Below the pieces are notes generated by a model. The model was given only the letters and a program-made list of their open reading frames with translations. It was not told the DNA's origin and did not search any database. Shown here piece by piece: positions 48,047-56,693 of a stretch of 64,000 nucleotides of DNA. Source of the DNA: an uncultured Bacilli bacterium (lineage in GTDB: Bacteria; Bacillota_I; Bacilli_A; RF39; UBA660); assembly GCA_934089275.1 (NCBI GenBank), contig CAKOJJ010000002.1, positions 27,545 through 91,544 on the forward strand, given 5' to 3'. Both the position numbers and the translations under genes were made by a program. How positions within the stretch are numbered: the first letter of the stretch is position 1; every line of letters starts with the position of its first letter.

Positions 48047-48095
48047 CTATTTACCACAACAGTTCTTATACTTCTTACCACTTCCACAAGGACAC
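48047..48095 (-). repeat. attR: SecA tail copy in use
   Basis: Encodes CPCGSGKKYKNCCGK and TAG. It aligns without gaps with attL (offset 35,500 bp), 37 of 49 bases identical. Outside this segment no similarity remains on either side. Confidence 0.85.
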
Positions 48096-50542
48096 AAATC
48101 ATTTCTACCAATCTTTTTATCATTTTTGATAGTAGTTTTTACTTTTTCTTTTCCATCATTTGCATTTCCTTGCATTGGTTTTGCAGTAAAATTTTGTTTA
48201 ATTTCCATACGTAGTAAGAAAGTTGTGATTGATGCATCTATATTATCTTGCATTCTTTCAAACATTTCGTAACCTTCTAAAGCGTAAGCTTGTAAAGGAT
48301 TATTTTGACCATATCCACGAAGACCAATACCTTCTCTTAAATGATCCATATCAGCAATGTGTTTAACCCATGCTTCATCAATTACTCGAAGTGAAATATG
48401 TTTTTCAAAATCATTAACAATTTCTTCTGGAATAATTGAAATTTTCTCTTCGTAAGTATCTAATACTCTAGAACTAATAATTTCAAAAGCTTCATCTTCA
48501 CTCTTACCAGAAAGTTCTTCTAATTTTAATTTATCTTTCTTAATAAATGTATTTACATATTCAATAATATCTTCTAAATCCTTATCAGTTAAATATCCTT
48601 CTGGTTCAATATGAGAATCAATTACCATATCAATATGATCATTAATTATATCTTTAATAATAGAATGAATATTTTCTGAATCAAGAATTTCGTTTCTTCT
48701 TTCATAAATTATTTTTCTTTGTTCAGAAACAATATTATCATAATCTAGTAAGTTTTTACGTAAATCATAGTTGTTTCCTTCAACTTTCTTTTGAGCAGAT
48801 TCAACAGATTTAGTAAACATCTTACTTCTGACTTGTTCCATATCATCTAAACCTAGAGCCGCAACCATTCCTTTAACTCTATCAGCACCAAATCTTCTCA
48901 TTAACTCATCTTCAAAAGATATAAAGAATTGAGAATAACCTGGATCTCCTTGACGACCAGCACGTCCTCTTAATTGGTTATCGATACGACGAGATTCATG
49001 TCTTTCTGTTCCAATTACACATAAACCTCCAAGTTCAGCTACACCTTCGCCTAACTTAATATCTGTTCCACGTCCAGCCATATTAGTTGCTATTGTAACT
49101 GCATCTTTTTCACCAGCTTTAGCAATAATTTCAGCTTCTCTTGCATGATTCTTAGCATTTAATACTTCATGTTTAATATGAGCTTTATTTAACATAGCAG
49201 ATAGCTTTTCATTTGATTCTACTGATATAGTACCAACTAGAATTGGTTGATGAGTTTCATGAACTTCTTTAATAAATTCAACTATAGCTTTATATTTACC
49301 AGCTTCAGTTGCATACATTAAATCAGCCATATCTTTTCTTATACAAGGTTTATTTGTAGGTATTTCAATAACATACATGTTATAAATGTCTCTAAATTCT
49401 TCTTCTTCAGTTTTAGCAGTACCTGTCATACCTGAAATCTTAGCATACATTCTAAATAAATTTTGGAATGTTATTGTTGCCATTGTACGAGTCTCTTCGT
49501 TAATTTTAACTCCTTCTTTAGCTTCAATTGCTTGATGTAGACCATCGGAGAATTGTCTTCCAGCCATAAGTCTACCAGTAAATTGGTCAACTATTACAAC
49601 ATTTTGTTCTCCATCAACAACATAATCAACATCAATCTTCATTCCATAGTTAGCTTTTAAAGCTTGATTAATATGATGAACTAATGCTGAATTATCAACA
49701 TCATAAAGGTTCTTTATCTTAAAGTATTTTTCAACCTTTTTAGATCCTTCTTCAGTTAAAATAACACTTTTAGTTTTAGCATCAACAGTATAATCCTCTT
49801 CTTCAACTAATTTTTTAACAGCTTTATCTGCTTCAACATAAAGGTTAGCTGAATTAACTTTACCACCACTGATAATCAAAGGAGTTCTTGCTTCATCGAT
49901 TAAAATTGAGTCAACCTCATCTAGAATTACATAGTTAAGTTTTCTCATACATCTATCTTCAGCTCTAACAACCATATTATCTCTTAGATAGTCAAAACCA
50001 ATTTCATTGTTAGTTGAATAAGTAATATCACAATTATAAACTTCTTGTTTTTGTTGAGGAGATAATTCTCTTAAATTTACTCCAACAGTTAAACCTAAAA
50101 AGTTATATATTGGTCCCATCCACTCAGCATTTCTGTTTGTTAAATATTCGTTAACTGTTACAACATGTACACCTTTTCCAGTTAAAGCATTTAAATATGC
50201 AGGTAAAATTGTTGTTAAAGTTTTTCCTTCACCAGTTTTCATTTCAGCAATATTACCATAATGAAGTGCTAAACCACCAAGTAATTGAACATAGTAAGGT
50301 TTTTCACCAATTTTACGATATGCTGCTTCTCTAACAGTAGCAAATGCAGGAACAATAACCTCTTCATCATTTATTGTCTTACCTTTTTCTAGCATTTCCT
50401 TTAACACATTTGTCATATTAGCTAATTCTTCATCACTTTTTTTAGAATATTCATCCTCTAATGCAACAATTTTATCAGCAATACGTCTAAACTTTTTTAA
50501 TTCTTTATATTCAGTATCTACTAAACTTCTTAATAATCCCAT
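48047..50542 (-). CDS. secA: Preprotein translocase ATPase SecA
   Basis: The 831-aa motor that drives proteins through SecYEG. KTGEGKTLTTILPAYLNALT is Walker A, DEVDSILIDEARTPLIISG the DEAD-box region, and AGRGTDIKLGEGVAELGGLC with QLRGRAGRQGDPGYSQFFIS the second motor domain. The C-terminus ends KKIGRNDLCPCGSGKKYKNC and CGK, a SEC-C zinc finger that binds SecB or ribosomes. The last 14 or so codons overlap attR and may be phage-derived. The start follows TGGAGGGTATTTAA. Confidence 0.97.
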   Translation of the reverse strand: MGLLRSLVDTEYKELKKFRRIADKIVALEDEYSKKSDEELANMTNVLKEMLEKGKTINDEEVIVPAFATVREAAYRKIGEKPYYVQLLGGLALHYGNIAEMKTGEGKTLTTILPAYLNALTGKGVHVVTVNEYLTNRNAEWMGPIYNFLGLTVGVNLRELSPQQKQEVYNCDITYSTNNEIGFDYLRDNMVVRAEDRCMRKLNYVILDEVDSILIDEARTPLIISGGKVNSANLYVEADKAVKKLVEEEDYTVDAKTKSVILTEEGSKKVEKYFKIKNLYDVDNSALVHHINQALKANYGMKIDVDYVVDGEQNVVIVDQFTGRLMAGRQFSDGLHQAIEAKEGVKINEETRTMATITFQNLFRMYAKISGMTGTAKTEEEEFRDIYNMYVIEIPTNKPCIRKDMADLMYATEAGKYKAIVEFIKEVHETHQPILVGTISVESNEKLSAMLNKAHIKHEVLNAKNHAREAEIIAKAGEKDAVTIATNMAGRGTDIKLGEGVAELGGLCVIGTERHESRRIDNQLRGRAGRQGDPGYSQFFISFEDELMRRFGADRVKGMVAALGLDDMEQVRSKMFTKSVESAQKKVEGNNYDLRKNLLDYDNIVSEQRKIIYERRNEILDSENIHSIIKDIINDHIDMVIDSHIEPEGYLTDKDLEDIIEYVNTFIKKDKLKLEELSGKSEDEAFEIISSRVLDTYEEKISIIPEEIVNDFEKHISLRVIDEAWVKHIADMDHLREGIGLRGYGQNNPLQAYALEGYEMFERMQDNIDASITTFLLRMEIKQNFTAKPMQGNANDGKEKVKTTIKNDKKIGRNDLCPCGSGKKYKNCCGK

Positions 50543-50678
50543 TTAAATACCCTCCATTAATAATATATTTTATCATTAAAACGTTTAAAAACAAATAAAA
50601 ATAACACTAAATTGTTATTTTTCATCCCCAAACTTTCACTCTCTATATAATTATAGCATAAAACTGGTTTTAAGCAAA

Positions 50679-50706
50679 CAAAAAGAAGCGATAAATCCGC
50701 TCCTGA
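50679..50706 (-). terminator. Terminator after hpf
   Basis: GAGCG and CGCTT form a short stem with a 7-nt loop, followed by CTTTTTG on the minus strand, 9 bp after the hpf stop. Confidence 0.6.
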
Positions 50707-50714
50707 AATTTAAA

Positions 50715-51239
50715 CTATTTACTGTTAATGATACCGTAATTTCCGTCTTTACGTTTATATAAAACAGAAATACATTCTTCATCAACATTTTTAAATACAA
50801 AGAAATCATGTCCTAAAAGTTCCATTTGTAGAATAGCTTCTTCTTCAGACATAGGTTTTGTTTCAATATTTTTTCTTTTAACTATTGATTCATTTATTTC
50901 CTCTTCATCTGATTCTACAAAAGCAAATCCTGTTAAGTCATCACTTCTATGTTTATTCAATTTAGTCTTATTTTTTCTAATTTGTCTTTCTAATACGTCT
51001 ACAACTAAATCAATTGCAGCATACAAATCAGCATTTTTTTCTTCAGCTCTTAATGTATATTTTGCAGTTGGAATAGTAACTTCAATTATTTCTTCGTTAT
51101 TTTTTACACGAATTAATATATGAGCATCTATTTTATTTGGTTCATCAAAATATTTGTCTAAACGAGCTAATTTCTCCTTTACATAGTTTCTAATTGAATC
51201 TGTAACTTCAATTTTGTCGCCACGAATATTAATATTCAT
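50715..51239 (-). CDS. hpf: Ribosome hibernation promoting factor, long form
   Basis: A 174-aa protein. The N-terminal S30AE domain (residues about 1-95; VTDSIRNYVKEKLARLDKYF; DLYAAIDLVVDVLERQIRKN) binds the decoding centre, and the C-terminal domain (about 118-174; TKPMSEEEAILQMELLGHDF; VLYKRKDGNYGIINS) mediates 100S ribosome dimers. The two-domain long form is the Gram-positive type. Ribosome site AGGAAGGTGATACT. Next to secA, as often seen in Bacilli. Confidence 0.95.
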   Translation of the reverse strand: MNINIRGDKIEVTDSIRNYVKEKLARLDKYFDEPNKIDAHILIRVKNNEEIIEVTIPTAKYTLRAEEKNADLYAAIDLVVDVLERQIRKNKTKLNKHRSDDLTGFAFVESDEEEINESIVKRKNIETKPMSEEEAILQMELLGHDFFVFKNVDEECISVLYKRKDGNYGIINSK

Positions 51240-51296
51240 AGTATCACCTTCCTATATTAATTATAGCAAAGTATTTCGAAATTTTGAAGAAAAAAT

Positions 51297-51509
51297 CTAT
51301 GCTGTTGTCATAACTTCGTCTGTTACTTCAAGAGCTTGTAATCCTTTTGCAGTTTCAACTAGTTTGAAATTTACTAAAGATCCTTCTTTTAAAGTTTTAT
51401 AACCTTCTTTAATAATTGCTGAATAATGAACAAATATATCATCAAGGTTTTCACATTCAATAAATCCATAACCTTTTTCATTATTGAACCACTTTACTTT
51501 TCCAGTCAC
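51297..51509 (-). CDS. Cold-shock-domain RNA-binding protein
   Basis: A 70-aa cold-shock protein with RNP1-like KGYGFIE and RNP2-like IFVHYSAI motifs in the order [20 protein letters not shown]. The start is GTG at 51509, after AAGGAAGAAGGTGTAGAT; the longer frame from 51575 would add an unrelated leader. RNA chaperone. A GAACAA/TTGTTC hairpin at 51584-51603 lies in its upstream region and could be part of a 5' leader or end the histidine kinase transcript. Confidence 0.93.
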   Translation of the reverse strand: MTGKVKWFNNEKGYGFIECENLDDIFVHYSAIIKEGYKTLKEGSLVNFKLVETAKGLQALEVTDEVMTTA

Positions 51510-51656
51510 ATCTACACCTTCTTCCTTCTTAATTACACAAGCATTATATAATATAAAATTTAATAAATTTGTCATATTGTGTCGAACAACTAATTTTTTG
51601 TTCTCTTTCCTATTTATGCATATTTATAGTATCTTTTAGACATAAAAGTCACCGTT

Positions 51657-52907
51657 TTAGACATCAATATTAACAATAAAAGTATCATCAACAATATTTA
51701 TCTTAGTATTTATTCCTTTACTTTTTAAACCATATAAATAGTTTAAACCTAATCCACTACTTCTCTTTTTAGTTGAATAATTATTAATAAACATTCTATC
51801 TATATCAACTGCATTTGAAAATTTATTAATAACTTTCATATGAAAACCATTATCTGTGTCAATGTCCACATACACAATTTTCTCTTGCAAATCCATAACA
51901 GCCTCTATTGCATTATCCATAACAATACCAATAGCTTCACATAACTTTAAATAGTCAACTTTTTCATATAACTTAGTTAAATCATTTAAAGTTTTATTAT
52001 AGGCTATTTTTACACCTAACATTCTTGCATTTTTCATTTTAATATCTAATATTCCATTTATTCCAAATTCTTGTGTTGTTAAACTATCATCAATTTGATA
52101 ACTTTTCTTATATTTTTTAACCATTTGATCAATTACTTCATTTTTAAACTTACTTGTTTTAATTGCTAATAAATCATTTAATAAATTATGACGCATATTA
52201 CTGAAATCTTTGCTTTCTTCATTATATTTATCACATAAAGTATTATATTTTTCTATTGATACATAATCGGTATTGATTTTAGATAAATAGTAACAAACAA
52301 TTAAAATTAAATGAAATATTATAGTAAGTAAATATACTGTATAAAAAATTGTTGTAATATAACAATTACATCTATAAAGCAAGATATGAAAAGCAGTTAT
52401 AAAAAAATAAGATTCTACTACACGAGTATAAAATTTTTTATGTTTCATTGAATACACATAAATGATTTGAACTGAACTTATTAAAGTTTTACGATTTAAA
52501 AGAACAACTAAGACTATTGTATGTAAAAATATTATAAATAGTCTGGTATATTTAAATAATAATGGATCATCATATGCTTGATCAACTAGGCTCTTCGACA
52601 AATACTCTATTGGAAGTGCTACTATTTCATTTACAATATAAATTACACATATATAAAAAAATATATCTTTTATTTTTGCTGAAAATAAAGCTTTATAAAA
52701 TACGATAGTACTTAAATTTAAAAGGATAAATCTTAATATTGAATTAGTATATAAAGAAATTGTTGTATATACAAACATAAATAACGATAGCAATATAATA
52801 TTCATTACATTATATTTAGGTTTTAAAAAGCTAACTTCTGTAAATAGTTTTATTCTAACAAATTCTGTTAGCAAAATAGCAAAAAAATTCAACAAAAAAT
52901 CATTCAT
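51657..52907 (-). CDS. GHKL-type sensor histidine kinase (AgrC-like)
   Basis: A 416-aa membrane sensor. About six to seven hydrophobic helices occupy residues 1-200. The dimerisation/phosphoacceptor part is DFSNMRHNLLNDLLAIKTSK with the expected His in MRHN. The ATPase has the N box EAIGIVMDNAIEAVMDLQEK and G box KRSSGLGLNYLYGLKSKG, characteristic of the HATPase_c_5 kinases that pair with LytTR regulators. It starts just after the regulator's stop. Signal unknown; no agrB or agrD-like gene is next to it. Confidence 0.87.
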   Translation of the reverse strand: MNDFLLNFFAILLTEFVRIKLFTEVSFLKPKYNVMNIILLSLFMFVYTTISLYTNSILRFILLNLSTIVFYKALFSAKIKDIFFYICVIYIVNEIVALPIEYLSKSLVDQAYDDPLLFKYTRLFIIFLHTIVLVVLLNRKTLISSVQIIYVYSMKHKKFYTRVVESYFFITAFHILLYRCNCYITTIFYTVYLLTIIFHLILIVCYYLSKINTDYVSIEKYNTLCDKYNEESKDFSNMRHNLLNDLLAIKTSKFKNEVIDQMVKKYKKSYQIDDSLTTQEFGINGILDIKMKNARMLGVKIAYNKTLNDLTKLYEKVDYLKLCEAIGIVMDNAIEAVMDLQEKIVYVDIDTDNGFHMKVINKFSNAVDIDRMFINNYSTKKRSSGLGLNYLYGLKSKGINTKINIVDDTFIVNIDV

Positions 52908-52908
52908 A

Positions 52909-53604
52909 CTATTTCTTATATGTTTTTGATAACATATCAACTCTTTCTCCAGTATCTAAAACAAAATATCCGTTCGCCCAATTATAAACATTAACTTTAT
53001 TTTTATTAACAATACAAGATCTATGAACTTGAATAAATCTATCATCTAAATCTTCTATAATTTGATTAATATTCTTATTGACATAGAAAATATTACCTTT
53101 AACAGTTTTAATAGCAACTTTTCTTTCAACTGTATCTCGATAAAGATATAAAATATCATCCAAATAAATCTCAAATGATATTCTATTATTTGAATATGTA
53201 AATTTCTTTTTATCCCATTTTCTTAATAATATTTGATTTATATCGTTTTTAAAACGTTCTTCCATTGAATCAAATTTTTCAATAAAATCAAAAACTTTAT
53301 ATATGTTTCTAAATACTTTTTCAAACATTTTATCATGATTGGTTATATAAATTATTTCACTATCCCAATCATAATTTCTTATATATTTTCCAATATCTAA
53401 ACCGCTAACTTTGCTATTTAGGTCTATATCCATGATATAAACTTTTGGATTAGAATTATTTATTACTGTTTTAAGTTCATCAGTTAAATGTGAATACTCA
53501 AGTATATCGTATTCGATATTAGCACTGAATAGAACTTCGTTTAAAAGTTTTCTTTCTTTATCTCTCATGATCTTCTCGTCATCAACTAAGATAAATTGTA
53601 ACAC
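52909..53604 (-). CDS. LytTR-family response regulator (AgrA-like)
   Basis: A 231-aa regulator with a receiver domain (Asp8/Asp9 in FILVDDEK, phosphoacceptor Asp59 in YIMDIDL, Thr-Asn in YITNHD) and a C-terminal LytTR DNA-binding domain (residues about 130-230; DDRFIQVHRSCIVNKNKVNV). It starts at GTG 53604 with GGAGGAAGAAA immediately upstream. It forms an operon with the GHKL kinase. LytTR proteins bind pairs of 9-bp direct repeats upstream of target genes. Confidence 0.9.
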   Translation of the reverse strand: MLQFILVDDEKIMRDKERKLLNEVLFSANIEYDILEYSHLTDELKTVINNSNPKVYIMDIDLNSKVSGLDIGKYIRNYDWDSEIIYITNHDKMFEKVFRNIYKVFDFIEKFDSMEERFKNDINQILLRKWDKKKFTYSNNRISFEIYLDDILYLYRDTVERKVAIKTVKGNIFYVNKNINQIIEDLDDRFIQVHRSCIVNKNKVNVYNWANGYFVLDTGERVDMLSKTYKK

Positions 53605-53692
53605 TTTCTTCCTCCAATATTATCATAAAAAGCATTATATAAAATATTGGGCACCACATTAATATTAACTTATTTTCATGTTTCATTGCAAG

Positions 53693-53715
53693 AAAAAAAT
53701 ACCTAATAGGTATTT
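53693..53715 (-). terminator. Terminator of the secG-rnr-smpB cluster
   Basis: ATACCTATTAGGTAT (6-bp stem) followed by TTTTTTTC on the minus strand, overlapping the end of smpB. Confidence 0.75.
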
Positions 53716-54134
53716 TTAACACTTCTTTCAATATCTCTTTGCTTAATTGTTTCTCTTTTATCATAAAGTTTTTTACCTTTACATAATCCAAGTAAAATTT
53801 TTGCATGATTACCTTTAAAATACAACTTTAAAGGAATTAAAGAATAACCATCAAGTTTAACTTTATCCTTAAGTTTCATTATTTCGTTTCGATGTAATAG
53901 AAGTTTTCTTTCACGTCGTTCTTCATGGTTAAATACGTTAGCTTTTTCATATTTTGCTATAAACATATTAATTATATATACTTCATTATTTTTTATTCGA
54001 GCAAAAGTATCTTTTAAGTTAGCTTTGCCTAAACGAATAGATTTTATTTCTGTACCAAGAAGTTCGATTCCAGCTTCTATTTCTGATTCCACAAAATAAT
54101 CAAAATAAGCTTTTTTATTTTTTAACTCTACCAT
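53703..54134 (-). CDS. smpB: tmRNA-binding protein SmpB
   Basis: A 143-aa partner of tmRNA in rescue of stalled ribosomes. KKAYFDYFVESEIEAGIELL, GTEIKSIRLGKANLKDTFAR and HEERRERKLLLHRNEIMKL are the conserved barrel; the C-terminal basic tail (LCKGKKLYDKRETIKQRDIE) enters the mRNA channel. It follows rnr by 8 bp in the standard secG-rnr-smpB order. The ssrA gene is not next to it in this window. Confidence 0.96.
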   Translation of the reverse strand: MVELKNKKAYFDYFVESEIEAGIELLGTEIKSIRLGKANLKDTFARIKNNEVYIINMFIAKYEKANVFNHEERRERKLLLHRNEIMKLKDKVKLDGYSLIPLKLYFKGNHAKILLGLCKGKKLYDKRETIKQRDIERSVKNTY

Positions 54135-54142
54135 AACTCTCC

Positions 54143-56239
54143 CTACTTATCTAATATAAAATCAACTGTTCCATCAAATTTATTTGCGGAAACACATTTA
54201 ACCTTTAATTCATCCCCAATTTTATAAATATGTTTTTTCTTTTTACCAATAAGTCTCATTGTTTCTTCTTCATATACATAATAATCATCATCTAAATCAA
54301 CAATATTGATTAACCCTTCAACTAAATTATCAAGTTGAATGAAAATACCAAATTCTTGAACACCAGAGATCATTCCCACAAAAGTTTCGCCAACATGATT
54401 TTCCATAAATTCAGCCATCTTAACTTTTACTACTTCTCTTTCAGCTTCAACTGCTTTTACTTCTCGATCACTTGATTGCTTGCAAACATCAGGTAAAACC
54501 GACGCAAATTCGTTTTCTGTGTTATTATTTGAGAAGAAAAATTCATGAATTAATCGATGTGTAAATAAATCTGGATATCTTCTTATTGGACTCGTAAAAT
54601 GAGTATAATTTCTACTAGCTAATCCAAAATGTCCAATATTTTCATATGAATAATAAGCTTTTGGCATACTTCTTATAGCTAATGATTTATAAATTAACTC
54701 CTCATTTCCCTCTAATTTTAATTGACCTAGTAATTTTTGGAATGTATGTGGGTTTATATTAGTAAATTTACCTTTAATCTTCTTACCATTTGCATTACAG
54801 AAATTAATAAATGCTTGTATTTTTTCTGTACGTGGAACATCATGTACACGATAAATTCCTGGTTTATCGTTATTAATAAAATGTTTAGCAACAGTTTCAT
54901 TAGCTGCAACCATGAAATCTTCAATCATTTTTTCTCCATCAAATCTTTCACGTTTTTTGATATCTATTGCTTTTCCATTTTCATCACATATTATTTTAGC
55001 TTCTGCAACATCAAAATCACTGGCACCTCTAAGCATTCTTTCATTTCTGATTATATGTGCTAAATTATTCATTTTCTTCAAGGTAGATGCAAATTCTCCA
55101 TATCCTTCAGGAATTACATTGTTCATTAAAATCTCATTTACTTTATTATAAGTCATCTTTTTTCTAGATTTTATAATAGATGGATAAATATCATAATCAA
55201 CAACTTTTCCTTTATCATTAATACGCATTTCACATGATATTGCACATCTATCCTCTAACTCATTCAATGAACAAATTCCATTAGACAATTGATGTGGAAG
55301 CATCGGAATAACCGAATTTGCTAAATAAGAACTAGTTCCACGTGTATATGCATCTTTATCCAAAGGTGAATTATATTTAACATAGTAAGATACATCAGCA
55401 ATATGTACACCTAAAACATAAAGGTCATCTTTTTCCTCTAAACTAATCGCATCATCTATATCCTTAGTATCATCACCATCAATTGTAAATATTACTTTAT
55501 CTCTTAAATCAACTCTTGATATGTAATCACTTTCACTTAAAGATACAGGAACATTTTTTAATTCTTCAACTACCTCATCACTAAAATCAGCAAAAATATC
55601 ATGTTTAGCAGCTATAGTTAAAATATCTTCATTAGCATCGTCTTTATGACAAATATGTTTTTCAATATGTGCATTAAATTTCCCTTTTGCTATAGAATCT
55701 TCAATTTTAACAACAACAATTTCTCCTTCAACAACATGAGCATAATCATTTTCAGATATAACAAGTTCACTATTAAGTTTTTCTTTAGGTAAAAACTTTA
55801 ATCCCTTTTTTGTACGAATTATAGTACCAACAATATTTTTATCTCCTCTTTTTAAAACTTTAATAACGCGTCCTTCAGCTTTTTCAGTTTTAGTTTTTGG
55901 TTTTATTACCTCAACTAGTACATAATCTGAATTCAAAGAAAAACCAATATTCTTTTTAGAAATAAAAATATCCTCATCATCTTGTAATAAAAAAGCATTC
56001 CCCGAATCTTTTATTTGTATTGTTCCCTTTTTAAAATTTGGACATTTTTCATATAATATATATTTATTTTTCTTTGTTTGATAAACGACTAATTCGTCTA
56101 CTAATTCATATAAATAATTTTGTAAACGTTCTAAATCTTCAGATGAAGAAATTCCCATTTTATCGCTTATACTAAATAAATCTAAAGCATCATATTCATC
56201 TTGTAATATTTCAACTATTTTTTCTTTCATATGTTTCAC
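54143..56239 (-). CDS. rnr: Ribonuclease R
   Basis: A 698-aa 3'-5' exoribonuclease of the RNB family. N-terminal helix-turn-helix and cold-shock domains precede the RNB core, where VIFTIDGDDTKDIDDAISLE supplies the four metal-binding aspartates. HYTHFTSPIRRYPDLFTHRL is the conserved end of the core, and an S1 domain closes the protein (VGMISGVQEFGIFIQLDNLV). It degrades structured RNA and acts with SmpB/tmRNA. Located between secG and smpB. Confidence 0.96.
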   Translation of the reverse strand: MKHMKEKIVEILQDEYDALDLFSISDKMGISSSEDLERLQNYLYELVDELVVYQTKKNKYILYEKCPNFKKGTIQIKDSGNAFLLQDDEDIFISKKNIGFSLNSDYVLVEVIKPKTKTEKAEGRVIKVLKRGDKNIVGTIIRTKKGLKFLPKEKLNSELVISENDYAHVVEGEIVVVKIEDSIAKGKFNAHIEKHICHKDDANEDILTIAAKHDIFADFSDEVVEELKNVPVSLSESDYISRVDLRDKVIFTIDGDDTKDIDDAISLEEKDDLYVLGVHIADVSYYVKYNSPLDKDAYTRGTSSYLANSVIPMLPHQLSNGICSLNELEDRCAISCEMRINDKGKVVDYDIYPSIIKSRKKMTYNKVNEILMNNVIPEGYGEFASTLKKMNNLAHIIRNERMLRGASDFDVAEAKIICDENGKAIDIKKRERFDGEKMIEDFMVAANETVAKHFINNDKPGIYRVHDVPRTEKIQAFINFCNANGKKIKGKFTNINPHTFQKLLGQLKLEGNEELIYKSLAIRSMPKAYYSYENIGHFGLASRNYTHFTSPIRRYPDLFTHRLIHEFFFSNNNTENEFASVLPDVCKQSSDREVKAVEAEREVVKVKMAEFMENHVGETFVGMISGVQEFGIFIQLDNLVEGLINIVDLDDDYYVYEEETMRLIGKKKKHIYKIGDELKVKCVSANKFDGTVDFILDK

Positions 56240-56296
56240 CTACTATAACAATAATTATAAAACACAAAATAAAAAAAGTACATTTTTATGTACTTC

Positions 56297-56512
56297 CTAT
56301 TGTAAATATAATATTAAAGATATAACAAAGAATAATATACCAAGTATTAAAGTAATGCGGCTAATTAGTAATTCAGCGCCTCTTTCTTTTTGGTTTTGAA
56401 ATAATTCAGCATTTCCACCAGAAATAATTTGACCTCCAGCTTGTGCTTTATTACTTTGTAATAACACTAATACAATAATTAGTACAGAAATAATTATTAA
56501 TGCCGTTTCCAT
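56297..56512 (-). CDS. secG: Protein-export membrane protein SecG
   Basis: A 71-aa SecG with two transmembrane helices (residues about 3-18 and 49-70) separated by the cytoplasmic loop LLQSNKAQAGGQIISGGNAE, which is the family signature. Auxiliary subunit of SecYEG. First gene of the secG-rnr-smpB cluster. Confidence 0.93.
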   Translation of the reverse strand: METALIIISVLIIVLVLLQSNKAQAGGQIISGGNAELFQNQKERGAELLISRITLILGILFFVISLILYLQ

Positions 56513-56693
56513 TTTCTCACCTGATTTCCATAATAATTTAACATATTAAATCATTTTATTCAAGAAAAATAATTTAAATTAGATAATATATATTATAAAA
56601 CATCTATATTTATTTATCAATTAGTATTTTTCAATTGTAAAACCTAGTAATTTTATGTTATAATTTGTAATAGATAAAATAGGGGCGAAATAA

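Larger units (their letters stand above)
12547..48095. mobile_element. HK97-type siphovirus prophage (~35.5 kb) integrated in the 3' end of secA
   Basis: The element is bounded by two copies of the last codons of secA in the same orientation, exactly 35,500 bp apart. It carries integrase and repressor at the right end, then early, replication, packaging, capsid, tail and lysis genes in standard siphovirus order. All structural and packaging genes look intact. HK97-type protease and capsid, phi13-type major tail protein, and Dit and Tal proteins indicate a long non-contractile tail. Left-end cargo includes an AlwI/D12 restriction-modification pair; a nitroreductase cassette lies between the early and late operons. 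Confidence 0.93.

Noticed and set aside
53582..53684. 34-codon frame (starting MKHENKLILM, with a Cys and an acidic EEE stretch) before the LytTR gene, resembling an AgrD-type signal peptide precursor
   Set aside because: Its ATG sits in the tail of the smpB terminator with no ribosome site. A TTGCAA-18-TAATAT promoter for the LytTR gene occupies the same DNA, and no AgrB is present.
53582..53702. tmRNA gene next to smpB
   Set aside because: The smpB gene ends in a terminator and is followed at once by the LytTR promoter; no tRNA-like ends or tag frame are visible.
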